DNA of 64,000 bases. Origin: DAOPJM01 sp035399665 (GTDB taxonomy: Bacteria; Bacillota; Clostridia; Christensenellales; CAG-138). Location of the stretch: positions 1-64,000 of the forward strand of contig DAOPJM010000004.1 of assembly GCA_035399665.1 (NCBI GenBank), written 5' to 3'. The first letter of the stretch is position 1; each line of letters starts with the position of its first letter. Under the pieces are notes generated by a model. That model was not told where the DNA came from. It saw only the letters and a program-made list of their open reading frames with translations, and did no database searches. Below, piece after piece: positions 8,118-17,345 of the stretch. The translations under genes were made by a program, and so were the position numbers.

Positions 8118-9347
8118 CTATTTTGGGCTTTGGGCGAGCCTGCGCCTTAGCATATCAAGGGCGGCAAGCACAACCTTTTCACGCACGGCGCGGCGGTCTC
8201 CCGTAAGGTGCAGCCGCCTTACTGCGACTTCATTTTCATCGGCAAGCGCGACATAGGCAAGCCCCTTTTGCTCATCGTATGGGCCGGCGTAGCCCGTGGT
8301 CGAAAGAGCGAGCGCGGAACTCGTCAGCCTTCGCACGTTCACCGCCATGGCCTTCGCGGTTTCGGGTGAGACCGCCGTATACTCTTGGAGCAGCTCCAAG
8401 GGTATTCCCAGAAGTTCGGTCTTGAGCCGCTCGTTATAAGCGACTACCCCCGCCAAGAAATAGTCGGAAGAGCCGGCGTTGTCCACAAAGGCGGAGGACA
8501 GCAACCCACCTGTTAAGCTTTCGGCCGTTGAGAGGGTCTTGCCCTGCTCGCCAAGAAGCCTGTGACATAGCATAGGCAGGGTTTCGCCGCACTCGGAGTA
8601 CAGCTTGTCGCCGGTGACAAGGCGTATCTTCTCGACGACGGGGGCGATCAGCGCCCTGCCCTCCTCGTCGCTTTGGCAGCTTGCGGTGAGCCTCAATGTA
8701 ACCTCGCCCGTCTTGGCGTAGGGCGCGATTGTCGGGTTAGTCTGGTTCGCGATTAGGTCGGAGATTTTACCGGCAAGCTCGGATTCGCCCATGCCGTAAA
8801 CCCTAAGCTCCACGGAATAAAGCCTGTGTCCGCTGCTTTTGAGCAGCATCGGCAGCACAACGTCATGCATCATAGGCTCAAACTCACGAGGAGGGCCGGG
8901 CAAAAGGTAGACCTGCCTGCCGTTCTTCTCCATCATGCATCCGGGCGCGGTGCCGTTGGGATTCGGGAGTATCACGCCCTCAACAGGGAGCATCGCCTGC
9001 TTGCGGTTGTTGTCGGTGGGGACGCGTCCAAGGCGGGCAAAGTACCCGCATATGATATCCCATTGTTCGGGGAAGAACACAAGCTCATAGCCCAAGACCT
9101 CCGCCGCCGTCTCCTTGGTGAGATCATCGGTGGTAGGCCCAAGACCTCCCGACAAAAGCACCACGTCCGCACGGGAGAGCGCAAGCGCTATCGCGGCCTT
9201 TAGGCGTTCGGGGTTGTCGCCGACCGTCTGTTGATAGTACATATCTATGCCGCAGGGCGCAAGCTGCCGCGACACATAGAGCGCGTTGGTATTCAGTATC
9301 TGACCCATCAAAAGCTCAGTACCGACACATATAAGCTCAGCTGTCAT
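8118..9347 (-). CDS. cinA: CinA-family protein (nicotinamide mononucleotide amidase/ADP-ribose pyrophosphatase type)
   Basis: The 409-residue protein has the usual two domains. The N-terminal MoaB-like (COG1058) domain shows ICVGTELLMGQILNTNA, LLSGGLGPTTDDLT and LLPGPPREFEPM. The C-terminal PncC-type amidase domain shows STAESLTGG and STTGYAGP. CinA recycles NMN in the pyridine nucleotide cycle. AAAGG lies upstream of the ATG. It is the last gene of the ftsK-rimO-pgsA-cinA block. In many Firmicutes recA follows cinA, but here a surface protein gene on the opposite strand does. Confidence 0.93.
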   Translation of the reverse strand: MTAELICVGTELLMGQILNTNALYVSRQLAPCGIDMYYQQTVGDNPERLKAAIALALSRADVVLLSGGLGPTTDDLTKETAAEVLGYELVFFPEQWDIICGYFARLGRVPTDNNRKQAMLPVEGVILPNPNGTAPGCMMEKNGRQVYLLPGPPREFEPMMHDVVLPMLLKSSGHRLYSVELRVYGMGESELAGKISDLIANQTNPTIAPYAKTGEVTLRLTASCQSDEEGRALIAPVVEKIRLVTGDKLYSECGETLPMLCHRLLGEQGKTLSTAESLTGGLLSSAFVDNAGSSDYFLAGVVAYNERLKTELLGIPLELLQEYTAVSPETAKAMAVNVRRLTSSALALSTTGYAGPYDEQKGLAYVALADENEVAVRRLHLTGDRRAVREKVVLAALDMLRRRLAQSPK

Positions 9348-9360
9348 TTGTGTTGCCTTT

Positions 9361-9933
9361 CTATTTGCTGCTCATGTCGATAACGCCCTTGTTGCGCACA
9401 AGGTAATCGACGCAGGAGACGACCGAGAGTATCGCGGCGATGACCGTTACGATGATGTCAAAGCGCAGCCCGATTAGGTTGAACACGGGGTTGCCAAGCA
9501 TGAGCGAGACGGCGGCTATGCATTGCAGGGTTGTTTTCGCCTTGCCCAGCTTGCCCGCCGCCATGACAAGCCCCTTGCCCGCTGCGACGAGCCTGAAGCC
9601 TGAAATCACGAACTCACGGGCAATGAATATTATTACGCATATCGCAAGGATCATGCGTTCAAGCTCGCTGAACTGAAACCTGCCGCAGCTGATGACCAGT
9701 ATGAAGGCGGTGTTGGTGAGTATCTTGTCCGCGATGGGGTCCATGAGCCGCCCAAAGTCGGTGCATATGTCGTGCTTCCTTGCGTAGTTGCCGTCTATGA
9801 TGTCGGTTATCGCGGCGACGATGAAGATGGCCGCGGCCGCCCACATACACCAATCGTAGTTGATGAAGAAGAAAACCGCCATGAACGGCACAAGGCATAT
9901 ACGAAGCAGCGTCAGCTTGTTTGGCAGATTCAT
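9361..9933 (-). CDS. pgsA: CDP-diacylglycerol-glycerol-3-phosphate 3-phosphatidyltransferase
   Basis: This integral membrane enzyme makes phosphatidylglycerol phosphate, the committed step to PG and cardiolipin. The 190-residue protein has the CDP-alcohol phosphotransferase motif in full: DIIDGNYARK, then FGRLMDPIADK, carrying the DG-x2-AR-x8-G-x3-D-x3-D residues. Several hydrophobic helices surround it. Its start overlaps the rimO stop by four bases (ATGA) and cinA follows after 13 bases. Confidence 0.94.
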   Translation of the reverse strand: MNLPNKLTLLRICLVPFMAVFFFINYDWCMWAAAAIFIVAAITDIIDGNYARKHDICTDFGRLMDPIADKILTNTAFILVISCGRFQFSELERMILAICVIIFIAREFVISGFRLVAAGKGLVMAAGKLGKAKTTLQCIAAVSLMLGNPVFNLIGLRFDIIVTVIAAILSVVSCVDYLVRNKGVIDMSSK

Positions 9934-11246
9934 AGAATTTCGCCCTCAATATCGTAGTCGCCGCAGCCCGTGACCCTCATCTTAGCGTACTCGCCAACCT
10001 TCAGACGGCGCGCACTACTTGCGATCGCCGCTCCGTCCACGTCGGGAGCCTCGCGTTCGGTACGGCCGATGTAGCCGCCGCCGCGCTTGCCCGTGACAAG
10101 CATGGTAAGCTCTCTGCCTATCCAACGCTGCGCCCGCTCCCGCGAAATCCCGCGCTGAAGGCTCATAAGTCGGTCAAGCCGCTCCGCCTTCAGCTCCTCA
10201 GGAATCTGATCCTTCATCTCGGCGGCCTTGGTACCCTCCTCGGCGGAGAACGCGAACGCCCCAAGCCTGTCAAAGGGATAGTCGCGGATGAAGCTCATAA
10301 GCTCCTCGAACTGCGCGTCCGTCTCGCCCGGAAAGCCAACCATCATGGTGGTGCGCAGGGTGAAGTCAGGATAATTCCTATACAGGTGCGTCAGAAGCGA
10401 CTTGATGTGTTCGGGTGAGCCTCTGCGGTTCATGCGGCGCAACACCTGCGCGTTGATGTGCTGCAAGGGGATGTCAAGGTAGGAGCAAAGCTTCTCCTCG
10501 CTTGCCATGAGATCCAGCAGCTCGGTGGTGACGGTGTCCGGATAGGTGTAGAGCAGGCGTATACGCTTAAGGCCGTCCACCTGCAAAAGCATCTTGATAA
10601 GCTCGATGAGTCGTGGCTTGCCGTAAAGCTCCCTGCCGTAGCCGGAGGTGTCCTGCGCCACTATCGAAAGCTCGCTAACGCCGTTTTCGGCAAGGGACGA
10701 GGCCTCGCGGTACAGGGCCTCCTTGGGTTCGCTCACAAGTCCGCCGCGTATTATTGGGATAGCGCAGTAGGTGCAGCGGTTGTCACAGCCGTCCGCGATA
10801 CGCAGGTAGGCGGAGTAGGGCGGGGTGGTGAGTATGCGCGGCGAGCCGCAGAAAACGCGCTCTTGGGTCGGGGTCTCGCGCCCCAGCCGCTCCGCAAGCA
10901 GGGAGGGCAGCTTGTCATACTCGCGCACACCCAGCATTATGTCAATCTCAGGGATGGCATCGGCAAGCTCTTTGCGATAGCGTTCAGTAAGGCAGCCCGT
11001 AGCCACAAGGACACGGCATTTGCCCTCCTTGTACTGCGCCATTTCAAGTATGGAGTCGATGGACTCCTGCTTGGCGGGGTCGATGAAGCCGCAGGTGTTG
11101 ACTATGATAACATCGCAAAGCTTGGGGTCGTGTACCAACTCGCAGCCCGAAAGCGCCAGCAGACCCAGCATTCTTTCACTGTCAACCTGATTCTTGCAGC
11201 AGCCCAAGGATATTACCCCGACCTTGGTTCCCTTCAGTTCGTTCAT
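9930..11246 (-). CDS. rimO: Ribosomal protein S12 methylthiotransferase RimO
   Basis: RimO is a radical-SAM enzyme that methylthiolates Asp of ribosomal protein S12. The N-terminal UPF0004 domain has its three cluster cysteines in SLGCCKNQVDSE, VNTCGF and ATGCLTERY. The radical-SAM motif is DGCDNRCTYCAIP. A TRAM domain ends the protein. The start is ATG at 11246 (438 aa) because GAGGAG lies directly upstream; a TTG-led extension to 11258 would include that RBS. It needs two [4Fe-4S] clusters, so it is a client of the isc operon nearby. Confidence 0.94.
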   Translation of the reverse strand: MNELKGTKVGVISLGCCKNQVDSERMLGLLALSGCELVHDPKLCDVIIVNTCGFIDPAKQESIDSILEMAQYKEGKCRVLVATGCLTERYRKELADAIPEIDIMLGVREYDKLPSLLAERLGRETPTQERVFCGSPRILTTPPYSAYLRIADGCDNRCTYCAIPIIRGGLVSEPKEALYREASSLAENGVSELSIVAQDTSGYGRELYGKPRLIELIKMLLQVDGLKRIRLLYTYPDTVTTELLDLMASEEKLCSYLDIPLQHINAQVLRRMNRRGSPEHIKSLLTHLYRNYPDFTLRTTMMVGFPGETDAQFEELMSFIRDYPFDRLGAFAFSAEEGTKAAEMKDQIPEELKAERLDRLMSLQRGISRERAQRWIGRELTMLVTGKRGGGYIGRTEREAPDVDGAAIASSARRLKVGEYAKMRVTGCGDYDIEGEIL

Positions 11247-11297
11247 ATTGCTCCTCAATAATTGTAGTTCATGCCCAACCCCAAAACGAGCGGCGCT

Positions 11298-13931
11298 TTA
11301 TGCCTCGTCCTCGGGGGGATTGTATTCGTCAACGCCGAAAACCTCCGCGTACTTGGCGCGGGTTATCAGCACCTTGCGCGGCTTGCTTCCGTCAAAGCCG
11401 GAAACATAGCCGTGCTGCTCCATGATGTCCACCAGTCGCGCCGCCCTTGCGTAACCCACGCGAAGCTTGCGCTGAATGAGGGAGATGGAGGCAATGCCGC
11501 TGTCGATGACTATGCGGACGGCCTCGCTTAAAAGTTCGTCCTCCTGTTTGCCCTCGCCGAACACGCCGCCCACAGCGCCCCCTGCGGCGGCGTCCGTGAC
11601 GCCGGCGGCAAAATCCTGCTGTATGTTCTGCGCGGCGAAGTAGTTGGTGACCTTTTCTATGTCGTCGTCGGAGACAAAGGCACATTGCAGACGTTCGGGA
11701 ACGGACGCGCCGCTCGGATGGAACAGCATATCGCCCCTGCCCAACAGCTTCTCAGCGCCCGACTGATCCAATATGATGCGCGAATCGGTTGCGGAGCTTA
11801 CGGCAAAGGCGCAGCGTGAGGGTATGTTCGCCTTGATAACGCCTGTAATGACGTCAACCGACGGTCTTTGCGTCGCTACAATCAGGTGTATGCCCGCCGC
11901 TCGTCCAAGCTGTGCTATACGGCAGATGGAGTCCTGAACGTCGTCGGAGGCCACCATCATAAGGTCGGACAGCTCATCGATGATAACGACTAACTTGTAC
12001 AGCCGCTTTTCATCGCCGATAAGCTCGTTGTATCGAGCAAGATCGCGCGCGCCGCGAGCCGCGAACAGCTTGTAGCGCTGATCCATCTCGGTGCAGGCCC
12101 AACGCAGCGCGCCCGCCGCCTTCTTGGGGTCGGTGACAACGGGGGTGAGCAGGTGCGGAAGGCTGCCGTAGGCGGTCATCTCGACCTTCTTGGGATCGAC
12201 AAGTATCAGCTTGAGGTCCTTGGGACCGAGCTTGTATATTAAGGAAATGATGATGTTGTTGATGCAGACGCTCTTGCCCGAGCCGGTTGCTCCCGCGATA
12301 AGCATATGCGGCATACGCGAAAGGTCGGCCACGATGATACGCCCGCCTATGTTCTTGCCTATCGCCATTGGCAGAGCGCTCTTTGAGCGCATAAATTCGG
12401 GACTTTCCACGATGTCGCGCAGCAGCACGGTGGCTGTCGTCTTGTTCGGAACCTCTATGCCCACGGCCGACTTGCCGGGGATAGGCGCCTCGAAATTGAC
12501 GCGTTTGGCGGCAAGCCCCAAGGCAATGTCATTGGAGAGCGAGGTTATGCGGTTCACGCGAACGCCCTGCCCGGGCTGAACCTCAAAGCGCGTGACCGTC
12601 GGCCCCACTACTATGTTCTGAATGGTTATCTCAACGCCGAAATTGGCCAATATCTGCACCAAATGCTGACCCACCTCGTCGGGGGTCTCGACCGCTTTGG
12701 CGTCGTAGGGGTTGGGCTTGCTGAGGTAATCTATGGCGGGAGGAACGTACTCCTCCGCGTTTTCGGGCGTCGGCTCCGTCTCAGGCGCGGCCTTGCTCTC
12801 GGTCAGGGGCGCGGGTATAAGCGGCTCCGTGAGAGCTACTGCCTTTGCGCGGCGCGGCTTGGGCGCGGGCGGGTCGGGATCGAAGGGCGGCGCGTCGTCG
12901 AGCGGGGTGATCGCGGCCTTGGGAGCCGTGTCCTCAATGGTTATGGGCGTAAACGCGGAGCGCCCCTTGGCTGTGCCGCTGCTCCTTGGCGCCACAACCT
13001 TGGTGGGAGTGGGGTCGGGATCCGGCACGGTGAAAGCCTCATCGAAGGGTATGTAACGCTGCTTTTTGGGCTTGTCGTCCTCGTCAAGGTTGATTACGGT
13101 AAAGAGCTTGCGCTTGTCAGGCTCAAAATCGTCGTCAGAGACGCGCTTTTGGGGCTTGAGGTCGTCCTCGTCGAAGTCATCGGGAAACTCGTCCTCGATT
13201 TCCTGCTCCTTTTCGGCTGCCTTTCTGACCTGCTCCTTGATGCTTCCCGCGAAGGTCTTGATGGATATGCGGGTCAGGAGCAGGACACAGACGAGCAGCC
13301 CTGAGATAAGCACTATGTAGCACAGCACATCGCCGCCTATGATGTATAGGCAATAGCAGATGAGACCGCCGACCACGCCGCCGCCCCTGCCGCAGCTCTC
13401 AAGCTCGCCCATGGCGGCCTTGTCAACCACGCGTATGAAATCGGCTATGCGCATGTTGTTGCCGTCGGCGTCCGTGATGTCCATATAGCCCGAAACTATG
13501 TGTGTTAAGGCAATCAACAGAACCAAGCTGATGATGATAACGGCCTTGCTGCCTGCGATGGGTTCATGCTTGCTGCCCGCTATGGACAGTATGCCAAGGA
13601 CAAAGAGGGCGGGCGGAATGACGTAGGCGAAGAAGCCAAAGGCGGTCAGCAGCCCTGTGTGGAAGAACGAACCGAGGGTGGAAGCCTGTTCGGAATAGAC
13701 GTACACGGCAAGCAGCACGCCCACGGCGATAAGGACGACACCCAGAATGTCAGAGCCTATGCGTGTCCAAGTGGAGGCGGGTTCGGCCTGCTCAGGGGCC
13801 TTTGCCTTCTTGGGGGCGGTCTTGGCGGTTCCGCTCTTTCCGGCTCCGCTCTTGCTCGCAGCGCTTTTGCCAGTGCCGCTCTTTTTAGTCGACGCAGTTG
13901 ATTTTGTAGTTTTCGTGGTCTTGCCTGCCAT
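11298..13931 (-). CDS. ftsK: DNA translocase FtsK/SpoIIIE
   Basis: This hexameric septal DNA pump has 877 residues. The first 48 are rich in Lys, Ser, Thr, Ala and Gly. About four membrane helices lie between residues 60 and 220. A charged, proline-rich linker runs to about 420. The motor has Walker A GATGSGKS near 547 and Walker B LVVIIDELSD. The C-terminal gamma winged helix (LRVGYARAARLVDIMEQHGYVSG region) would read polar DNA sequences. GGGAGG precedes the ATG. It heads the operon with rimO, pgsA and cinA; a consensus-like promoter lies upstream. Confidence 0.95.
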   Translation of the reverse strand: MAGKTTKTTKSTASTKKSGTGKSAASKSGAGKSGTAKTAPKKAKAPEQAEPASTWTRIGSDILGVVLIAVGVLLAVYVYSEQASTLGSFFHTGLLTAFGFFAYVIPPALFVLGILSIAGSKHEPIAGSKAVIIISLVLLIALTHIVSGYMDITDADGNNMRIADFIRVVDKAAMGELESCGRGGGVVGGLICYCLYIIGGDVLCYIVLISGLLVCVLLLTRISIKTFAGSIKEQVRKAAEKEQEIEDEFPDDFDEDDLKPQKRVSDDDFEPDKRKLFTVINLDEDDKPKKQRYIPFDEAFTVPDPDPTPTKVVAPRSSGTAKGRSAFTPITIEDTAPKAAITPLDDAPPFDPDPPAPKPRRAKAVALTEPLIPAPLTESKAAPETEPTPENAEEYVPPAIDYLSKPNPYDAKAVETPDEVGQHLVQILANFGVEITIQNIVVGPTVTRFEVQPGQGVRVNRITSLSNDIALGLAAKRVNFEAPIPGKSAVGIEVPNKTTATVLLRDIVESPEFMRSKSALPMAIGKNIGGRIIVADLSRMPHMLIAGATGSGKSVCINNIIISLIYKLGPKDLKLILVDPKKVEMTAYGSLPHLLTPVVTDPKKAAGALRWACTEMDQRYKLFAARGARDLARYNELIGDEKRLYKLVVIIDELSDLMMVASDDVQDSICRIAQLGRAAGIHLIVATQRPSVDVITGVIKANIPSRCAFAVSSATDSRIILDQSGAEKLLGRGDMLFHPSGASVPERLQCAFVSDDDIEKVTNYFAAQNIQQDFAAGVTDAAAGGAVGGVFGEGKQEDELLSEAVRIVIDSGIASISLIQRKLRVGYARAARLVDIMEQHGYVSGFDGSKPRKVLITRAKYAEVFGVDEYNPPEDEA

Positions 13932-13961
13932 CGGTTCCTCCCGAACATATAAATACAGCTT

Positions 13962-13990
13962 ATTATACAGCAGAATTTCGTTGATTGCAA
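13962..13990 (-). promoter_or_regulatory. Promoter of ftsK operon
   Basis: Minus strand TTGCAA, 17-base spacer, TATAAT; the ftsK ATG begins about 30 bases further on. Confidence 0.75.
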
Positions 13991-14059
13991 CGGTAAATAA
14001 AGCGCGTCCCGCACAAGGCGGGCAATACTTATGCGTTCCGCGCCATTGGATAGCGGTGG

Positions 14060-14116
14060 GAGCGTTCCTTGACTTTCAAGTTTTCACCAAGATCCTTCGA
14101 CTTCGCTCAGGATGAC
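14060..14116 (+). repeat. Intergenic repeat, right half (copy A)
   Basis: This is the right half of the repeat family found also at 14235, 14437, 45090, 47441 and 48921. It runs from GAGCGTTCCTTGACTTTC to GATCCTTCG...CTCAGGATGAC. The matching left half is probably lost in the adjacent N run. Confidence 0.85.
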
Positions 14117-14134
14117 AAGGGGGTTGAAGCCGCT

Positions 14135-14234
14135 NNNNNNNNNNNNNNNNNNNNNNNNNNNNNNNNNNNNNNNNNNNNNNNNNNNNNNNNNNNNNNNNNN
14201 NNNNNNNNNNNNNNNNNNNNNNNNNNNNNNNNNN
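14135..14234. other. Assembly gap (100 N) inside repeat cluster
   Basis: Exactly 100 N. The bases on both sides match the next repeat unit. If the units are identical, the true filler would be about 37 bases (the spacer seen at 14401-14436), so the gap length is a placeholder. Together with the flanking repeats this explains the gene-free stretch 13932-14643. Confidence 0.9.
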
Positions 14235-14382
14235 TCATCCTGAGGAGCGACAGCGACGAAGGATCTTGAAACAAGCTTGTCCAAAGAAGTTCCGCTCCCC
14301 CGTGGGACAAGCGCGTACCCGCCGTGAGCGTTCCTTGACTTTCATGTTTTCACCAAGATCCTTCGACTTCGCTCAGGATGAC
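14235..14382 (+). repeat. Intergenic repeat, left plus right halves (copy B)
   Basis: The left half (TCATCCTGAGGAGCGACAGC...GAAGGATCTTG) is joined to the right half (CAAGATCCTTCGACTTCGC...GGATGAC). The outer 11 bases and the GAAGGATCTTG block are inverted repeats of each other, with a variable middle. No ORF of substance. Confidence 0.85.
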
Positions 14383-14436
14383 AAGGGGGTTGAAGCCGCT
14401 CTCAGACCTGTTCGGTGTTCGAAACATTCCCACACT

Positions 14437-14527
14437 GTCATCCTGAGGAGCGACAGCGACGAAGGATCTTGAAACAAGCTTGTCCAAAGAAGCTCCGCTC
14501 CCCCGTGGGACAAGCGCGTCCCGCCGT
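14437..14527 (+). repeat. Intergenic repeat, left half (copy B2)
   Basis: A second left half, nearly identical to 14235-14330, separated from copy B by a 54-base spacer. The cluster therefore reads right-spacer-left in tandem with a period near 200 bases. Confidence 0.85.
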
Positions 14528-14587
14528 CTGCACCTTCGCGAAAAAGAATCACCGTTCATACAACACTATCCACCGCGACAAACATAC

Positions 14588-14622
14588 AAAGACCCGCGCC
14601 GTTTTTTTGATGGCGCGGGCCG
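14588..14622 (-). terminator. Probable terminator of arcC
   Basis: Minus strand GGCCCGCGCC and GGCGCGGGTC form an 8-9 bp GC stem around an A-rich loop, followed by TTTGT. The T tract is weak. Confidence 0.55.
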
Positions 14623-14643
14623 ATAACTCTTATTTGGAATTTC

Positions 14644-15585
14644 TTACAGGGTGATGGTTGTTCCCGCCTCGCCCGCCAAAGCCTGAACCGCCTTGTCAAG
14701 GGAGGTGATGACGGCACGCCTGCCGCTCTTGCTCGAGGCGAACATGTTCGCAGCCTGAATCTTCGGGAGCATGGAGCCGGGGGCGAAATGCCCTTCCGCG
14801 ATGTATTGCTCGGCTTCGGCTACGGTGAGCTTATCGAGTATCTTCTGATTGGGCTTGTTGTAGTTGAGGCAGACCTGCTCGACAGCGGTGAGTATGAGCA
14901 GAACGTCGGCGTCCATATCCTCGCCCAACCGCTCGGACGCCAAGTCCTTGTCGATAACAGCAGCGACGCCTTCAAGGTCGCCGTTCGCCTTGCGTATCAC
15001 GGGTATGCCGCCGCCGCCCACGGTAATCACTACGAAGCCTGCTTTGGCTAATGTCTTGACCGCGGGAAGCTCCACTATCTCAACGGGCATGGGGCTGGGG
15101 ACAACCCTGCGCCAGCCGCGCCCCGCGTCCTCGCGCATGGAATAGCCCTTTTCCGCTTGCAATGCCATTGCCTCATCTTCTGAATAGAAGGGGCCTATGG
15201 GCTTTGAAGGATGGCTGAAGGCCTTGTCGCTCTTATCGACCACGACCTGCGTTACGACGGTAGCAACGACGGTGTTGTCATTGCGTTCGCGCAGAGCCTT
15301 GGAAAGCCCCTGCTGCATATGGTAGCCTATCATGCCTTGGCTCATCGCGCCGCAAACGTCGAAAGGCATTGCGGGGGTGATGGCGGTTGAGTTCTCGTTT
15401 TGAAGCAATATGCGTCCCACCTGCGGGCCGTTGCCGTGCGCCAAGACCACATGGTAGCCCTTTTCGATGATGTCGGCAATGTACTCGGAAGTCTTTTCGA
15501 CTACCCTAAGCTGCGCCTCCGCGGTCGCGGGGCCTTTGCCCTCCTGCAAAGCGTTTCCGCCGAGAGCTATTATCAGTGTTTCCAT
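14644..15585 (-). CDS. arcC: Carbamate kinase
   Basis: The enzyme makes ATP from carbamoyl phosphate and ADP. The 313-residue protein has family blocks IIALGGNALQ at the start, VVLAHGNGPQVG near residue 45, and AVIDKDLASERLGEDMDAD near 210. The RBS is GAGGAGG. It lies 44 bases downstream of an ESS-family symporter gene. No arginine deiminase or ornithine carbamoyltransferase gene is in the window, so the source of carbamoyl phosphate is not shown. Confidence 0.95.
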   Translation of the reverse strand: METLIIALGGNALQEGKGPATAEAQLRVVEKTSEYIADIIEKGYHVVLAHGNGPQVGRILLQNENSTAITPAMPFDVCGAMSQGMIGYHMQQGLSKALRERNDNTVVATVVTQVVVDKSDKAFSHPSKPIGPFYSEDEAMALQAEKGYSMREDAGRGWRRVVPSPMPVEIVELPAVKTLAKAGFVVITVGGGGIPVIRKANGDLEGVAAVIDKDLASERLGEDMDADVLLILTAVEQVCLNYNKPNQKILDKLTVAEAEQYIAEGHFAPGSMLPKIQAANMFASSKSGRRAVITSLDKAVQALAGEAGTTITL

Positions 15586-15629
15586 AGTTCCTCCTCTAAT
15601 GTCAGTCGAAGCCTATTATAAGGCGGGGA

Positions 15630-17069
15630 CTACTTGTTGTCAACCTTTTGCTTCCTGCGCTTGAAGATGACACTGCGGAAAAGCAGCAGTATCATGCCTG
15701 CGAACAGCAGGACAAGGATGCCCAAGGTTAACCACGTCATGGTCATTCCCTTGTAGACTATACCCATCAAAAGCAGCATGGGGAAGCCGAACACTATGGC
15801 CCAAAGGTTCTGGAAGATAACGTTCGTAGCGGCGGGGGTCTCGTACAGCGGATCTATCTCGCGCAGCAGGATAAGTCCCGTGCTGACCGTGCCTGTGAGC
15901 ATTCCAAACATGACCAAGAACTGCTCTGAGGGGTACTTGGGGAACAGGCGGTGCGAGCAGAAGCGGACGAAGAAGAAGCTTACGAAGAAGCCCGCTACGC
16001 AAACGAGTATGAGGGGAAGTATGAATTCTCGATGACGGAAGGCGGACAGGTCGATGGCGGCGATGGATGCGACAACCATGAGGTCGAAGGTCAGACCGCT
16101 TATGCGGTTAAGCATGAAGTTGTTGGTGTATTCGCGCTTTGCCACGCCCCACTTCTTAAACAGACGCATGACGCCCTTGATAATGAACACAAACAGCATA
16201 CCCATGAGGAAGTTGAAGCCCCACATCAGCGGCTTGACCGTGCCCGCAAAGAAGCCGCCCAACGGATCAAAGACGTAGGTGGTTAGAACATACATCAGAG
16301 CGTAACCCAATATGTACGCAAGGAACACAAGCGCGAACTGCACCGTGAGCTTGTCAAGGGACTCCGCAAGGGGTATCTCGCCCTTCTTGGTGACCATCTC
16401 GGCGGACAAATCTTCGGTCTCATCGGCGCCTTCGACCTTGCGCGAAAGCTTACCCTTGCGCTTCATCACATTCATGTAGACAACGCCGCCGATGCTCGCC
16501 GAGACAAAGCCCATCGCGGCGACGGAAAGACCGAAGCTTGAGCCGTTTGCAAAGGCGGGATATTCGGTAAGCTGTTCGTAAATCTTACCCCAGTTAAACG
16601 CCTGCCCGGGGCCTTGCCCGTAACCCATGGGCAGAAGCATACCGGAGGAAGCGAAGCTGCCTATCGCGTAGAACAAACCAATGGTTATCACAAGGCCGGT
16701 TATCGCCTGAATGAGGTAGCCGGAAACCGTAAGCAAGCCCGAATTGAAGATGTCGCGGTTGCGTTCCTTGTCCTTGACCTTTTCGGATGTCCTGAAGGTC
16801 ATTGCCACGATGCCAAGACCCAAGCAATGGTAGGTCATGGCCTCAAGCGCAAGGCGGGTGAACATGGACGAGCCGGTGATGGTCTTGAAAAGCCAGTCAA
16901 CAAGGAGGATAAGAAAGCCGGCTATAACCGAACTCGGGATGAGTGAGCGGCGCAGCGGCGGAATGAGCCTGCGCAGCATATTCGCAAGGAGCAGCGCGCC
17001 GAATAATATGCCAAGCGTGGTGATGAAGCTCCACATGTCGATGTCCCAAAAGAAAACTTGTTCGGTCAT
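15630..17069 (-). CDS. Sodium:glutamate-type symporter (ESS family, GltS-like)
   Basis: The 479-residue membrane protein has about ten to twelve hydrophobic helices. Two pore-type motifs are typical of the ESS family: GYGQGPGQA in the first half and MFGMLTGTVSTGLILLREIDP in the second. A hydrophilic loop with acidic residues lies near residues 205-235. GltS takes up glutamate with Na+; the actual substrate here is unknown. RBS GGAGG. It precedes arcC in an apparent two-gene operon. Confidence 0.85.
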   Translation of the reverse strand: MTEQVFFWDIDMWSFITTLGILFGALLLANMLRRLIPPLRRSLIPSSVIAGFLILLVDWLFKTITGSSMFTRLALEAMTYHCLGLGIVAMTFRTSEKVKDKERNRDIFNSGLLTVSGYLIQAITGLVITIGLFYAIGSFASSGMLLPMGYGQGPGQAFNWGKIYEQLTEYPAFANGSSFGLSVAAMGFVSASIGGVVYMNVMKRKGKLSRKVEGADETEDLSAEMVTKKGEIPLAESLDKLTVQFALVFLAYILGYALMYVLTTYVFDPLGGFFAGTVKPLMWGFNFLMGMLFVFIIKGVMRLFKKWGVAKREYTNNFMLNRISGLTFDLMVVASIAAIDLSAFRHREFILPLILVCVAGFFVSFFFVRFCSHRLFPKYPSEQFLVMFGMLTGTVSTGLILLREIDPLYETPAATNVIFQNLWAIVFGFPMLLLMGIVYKGMTMTWLTLGILVLLFAGMILLLFRSVIFKRRKQKVDNK

Positions 17070-17097
17070 AATAGCCTCCAGCCAAGATATCCTTGTT

Positions 17098-17127
17098 ATT
17101 ATATAGCATTTTGGACGAATATGTCAA
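17098..17127 (-). promoter_or_regulatory. Promoter of the symporter-arcC operon
   Basis: Minus strand TTGACA, 18-base spacer, TATAAT (an overlapping TATATA gives a 16-base spacer). Confidence 0.75.
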
Positions 17128-17229
17128 TATTTATATGGAAACGGGGGTTGGCATATCATGCTTTTTGTATGCATTCGCGTTCGAAGGGGGAGAAAGGCAA
17201 CAAATATCAATCGTCTGTTTCCGTGCTTG

Positions 17230-17270
17230 CCAAATTCAAAACCCCGCGTCCGTTACCGGATACGGGGTTT
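17230..17270 (-). terminator. Terminator of the triple-repeat lipoprotein gene
   Basis: Minus strand AAACCCCG pairs with CGGGGTTT; an inner CCG/CGG pair extends the hairpin. TTTTGAATTT follows. Confidence 0.75.
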
Positions 17271-17345
17271 GTTCGCGTTCTCAATCTGACAGCGCGCAAG
17301 GCTCGTCATGTCGGCTCAATGTCTTTGAACCGTTGCACAGCGGTT

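Noticed and set aside
14069..14472. Short ORFs in the repeat cluster
   Set aside because: They run through the intergenic repeats and the N run; no RBS, and the same reading appears in each repeat copy.
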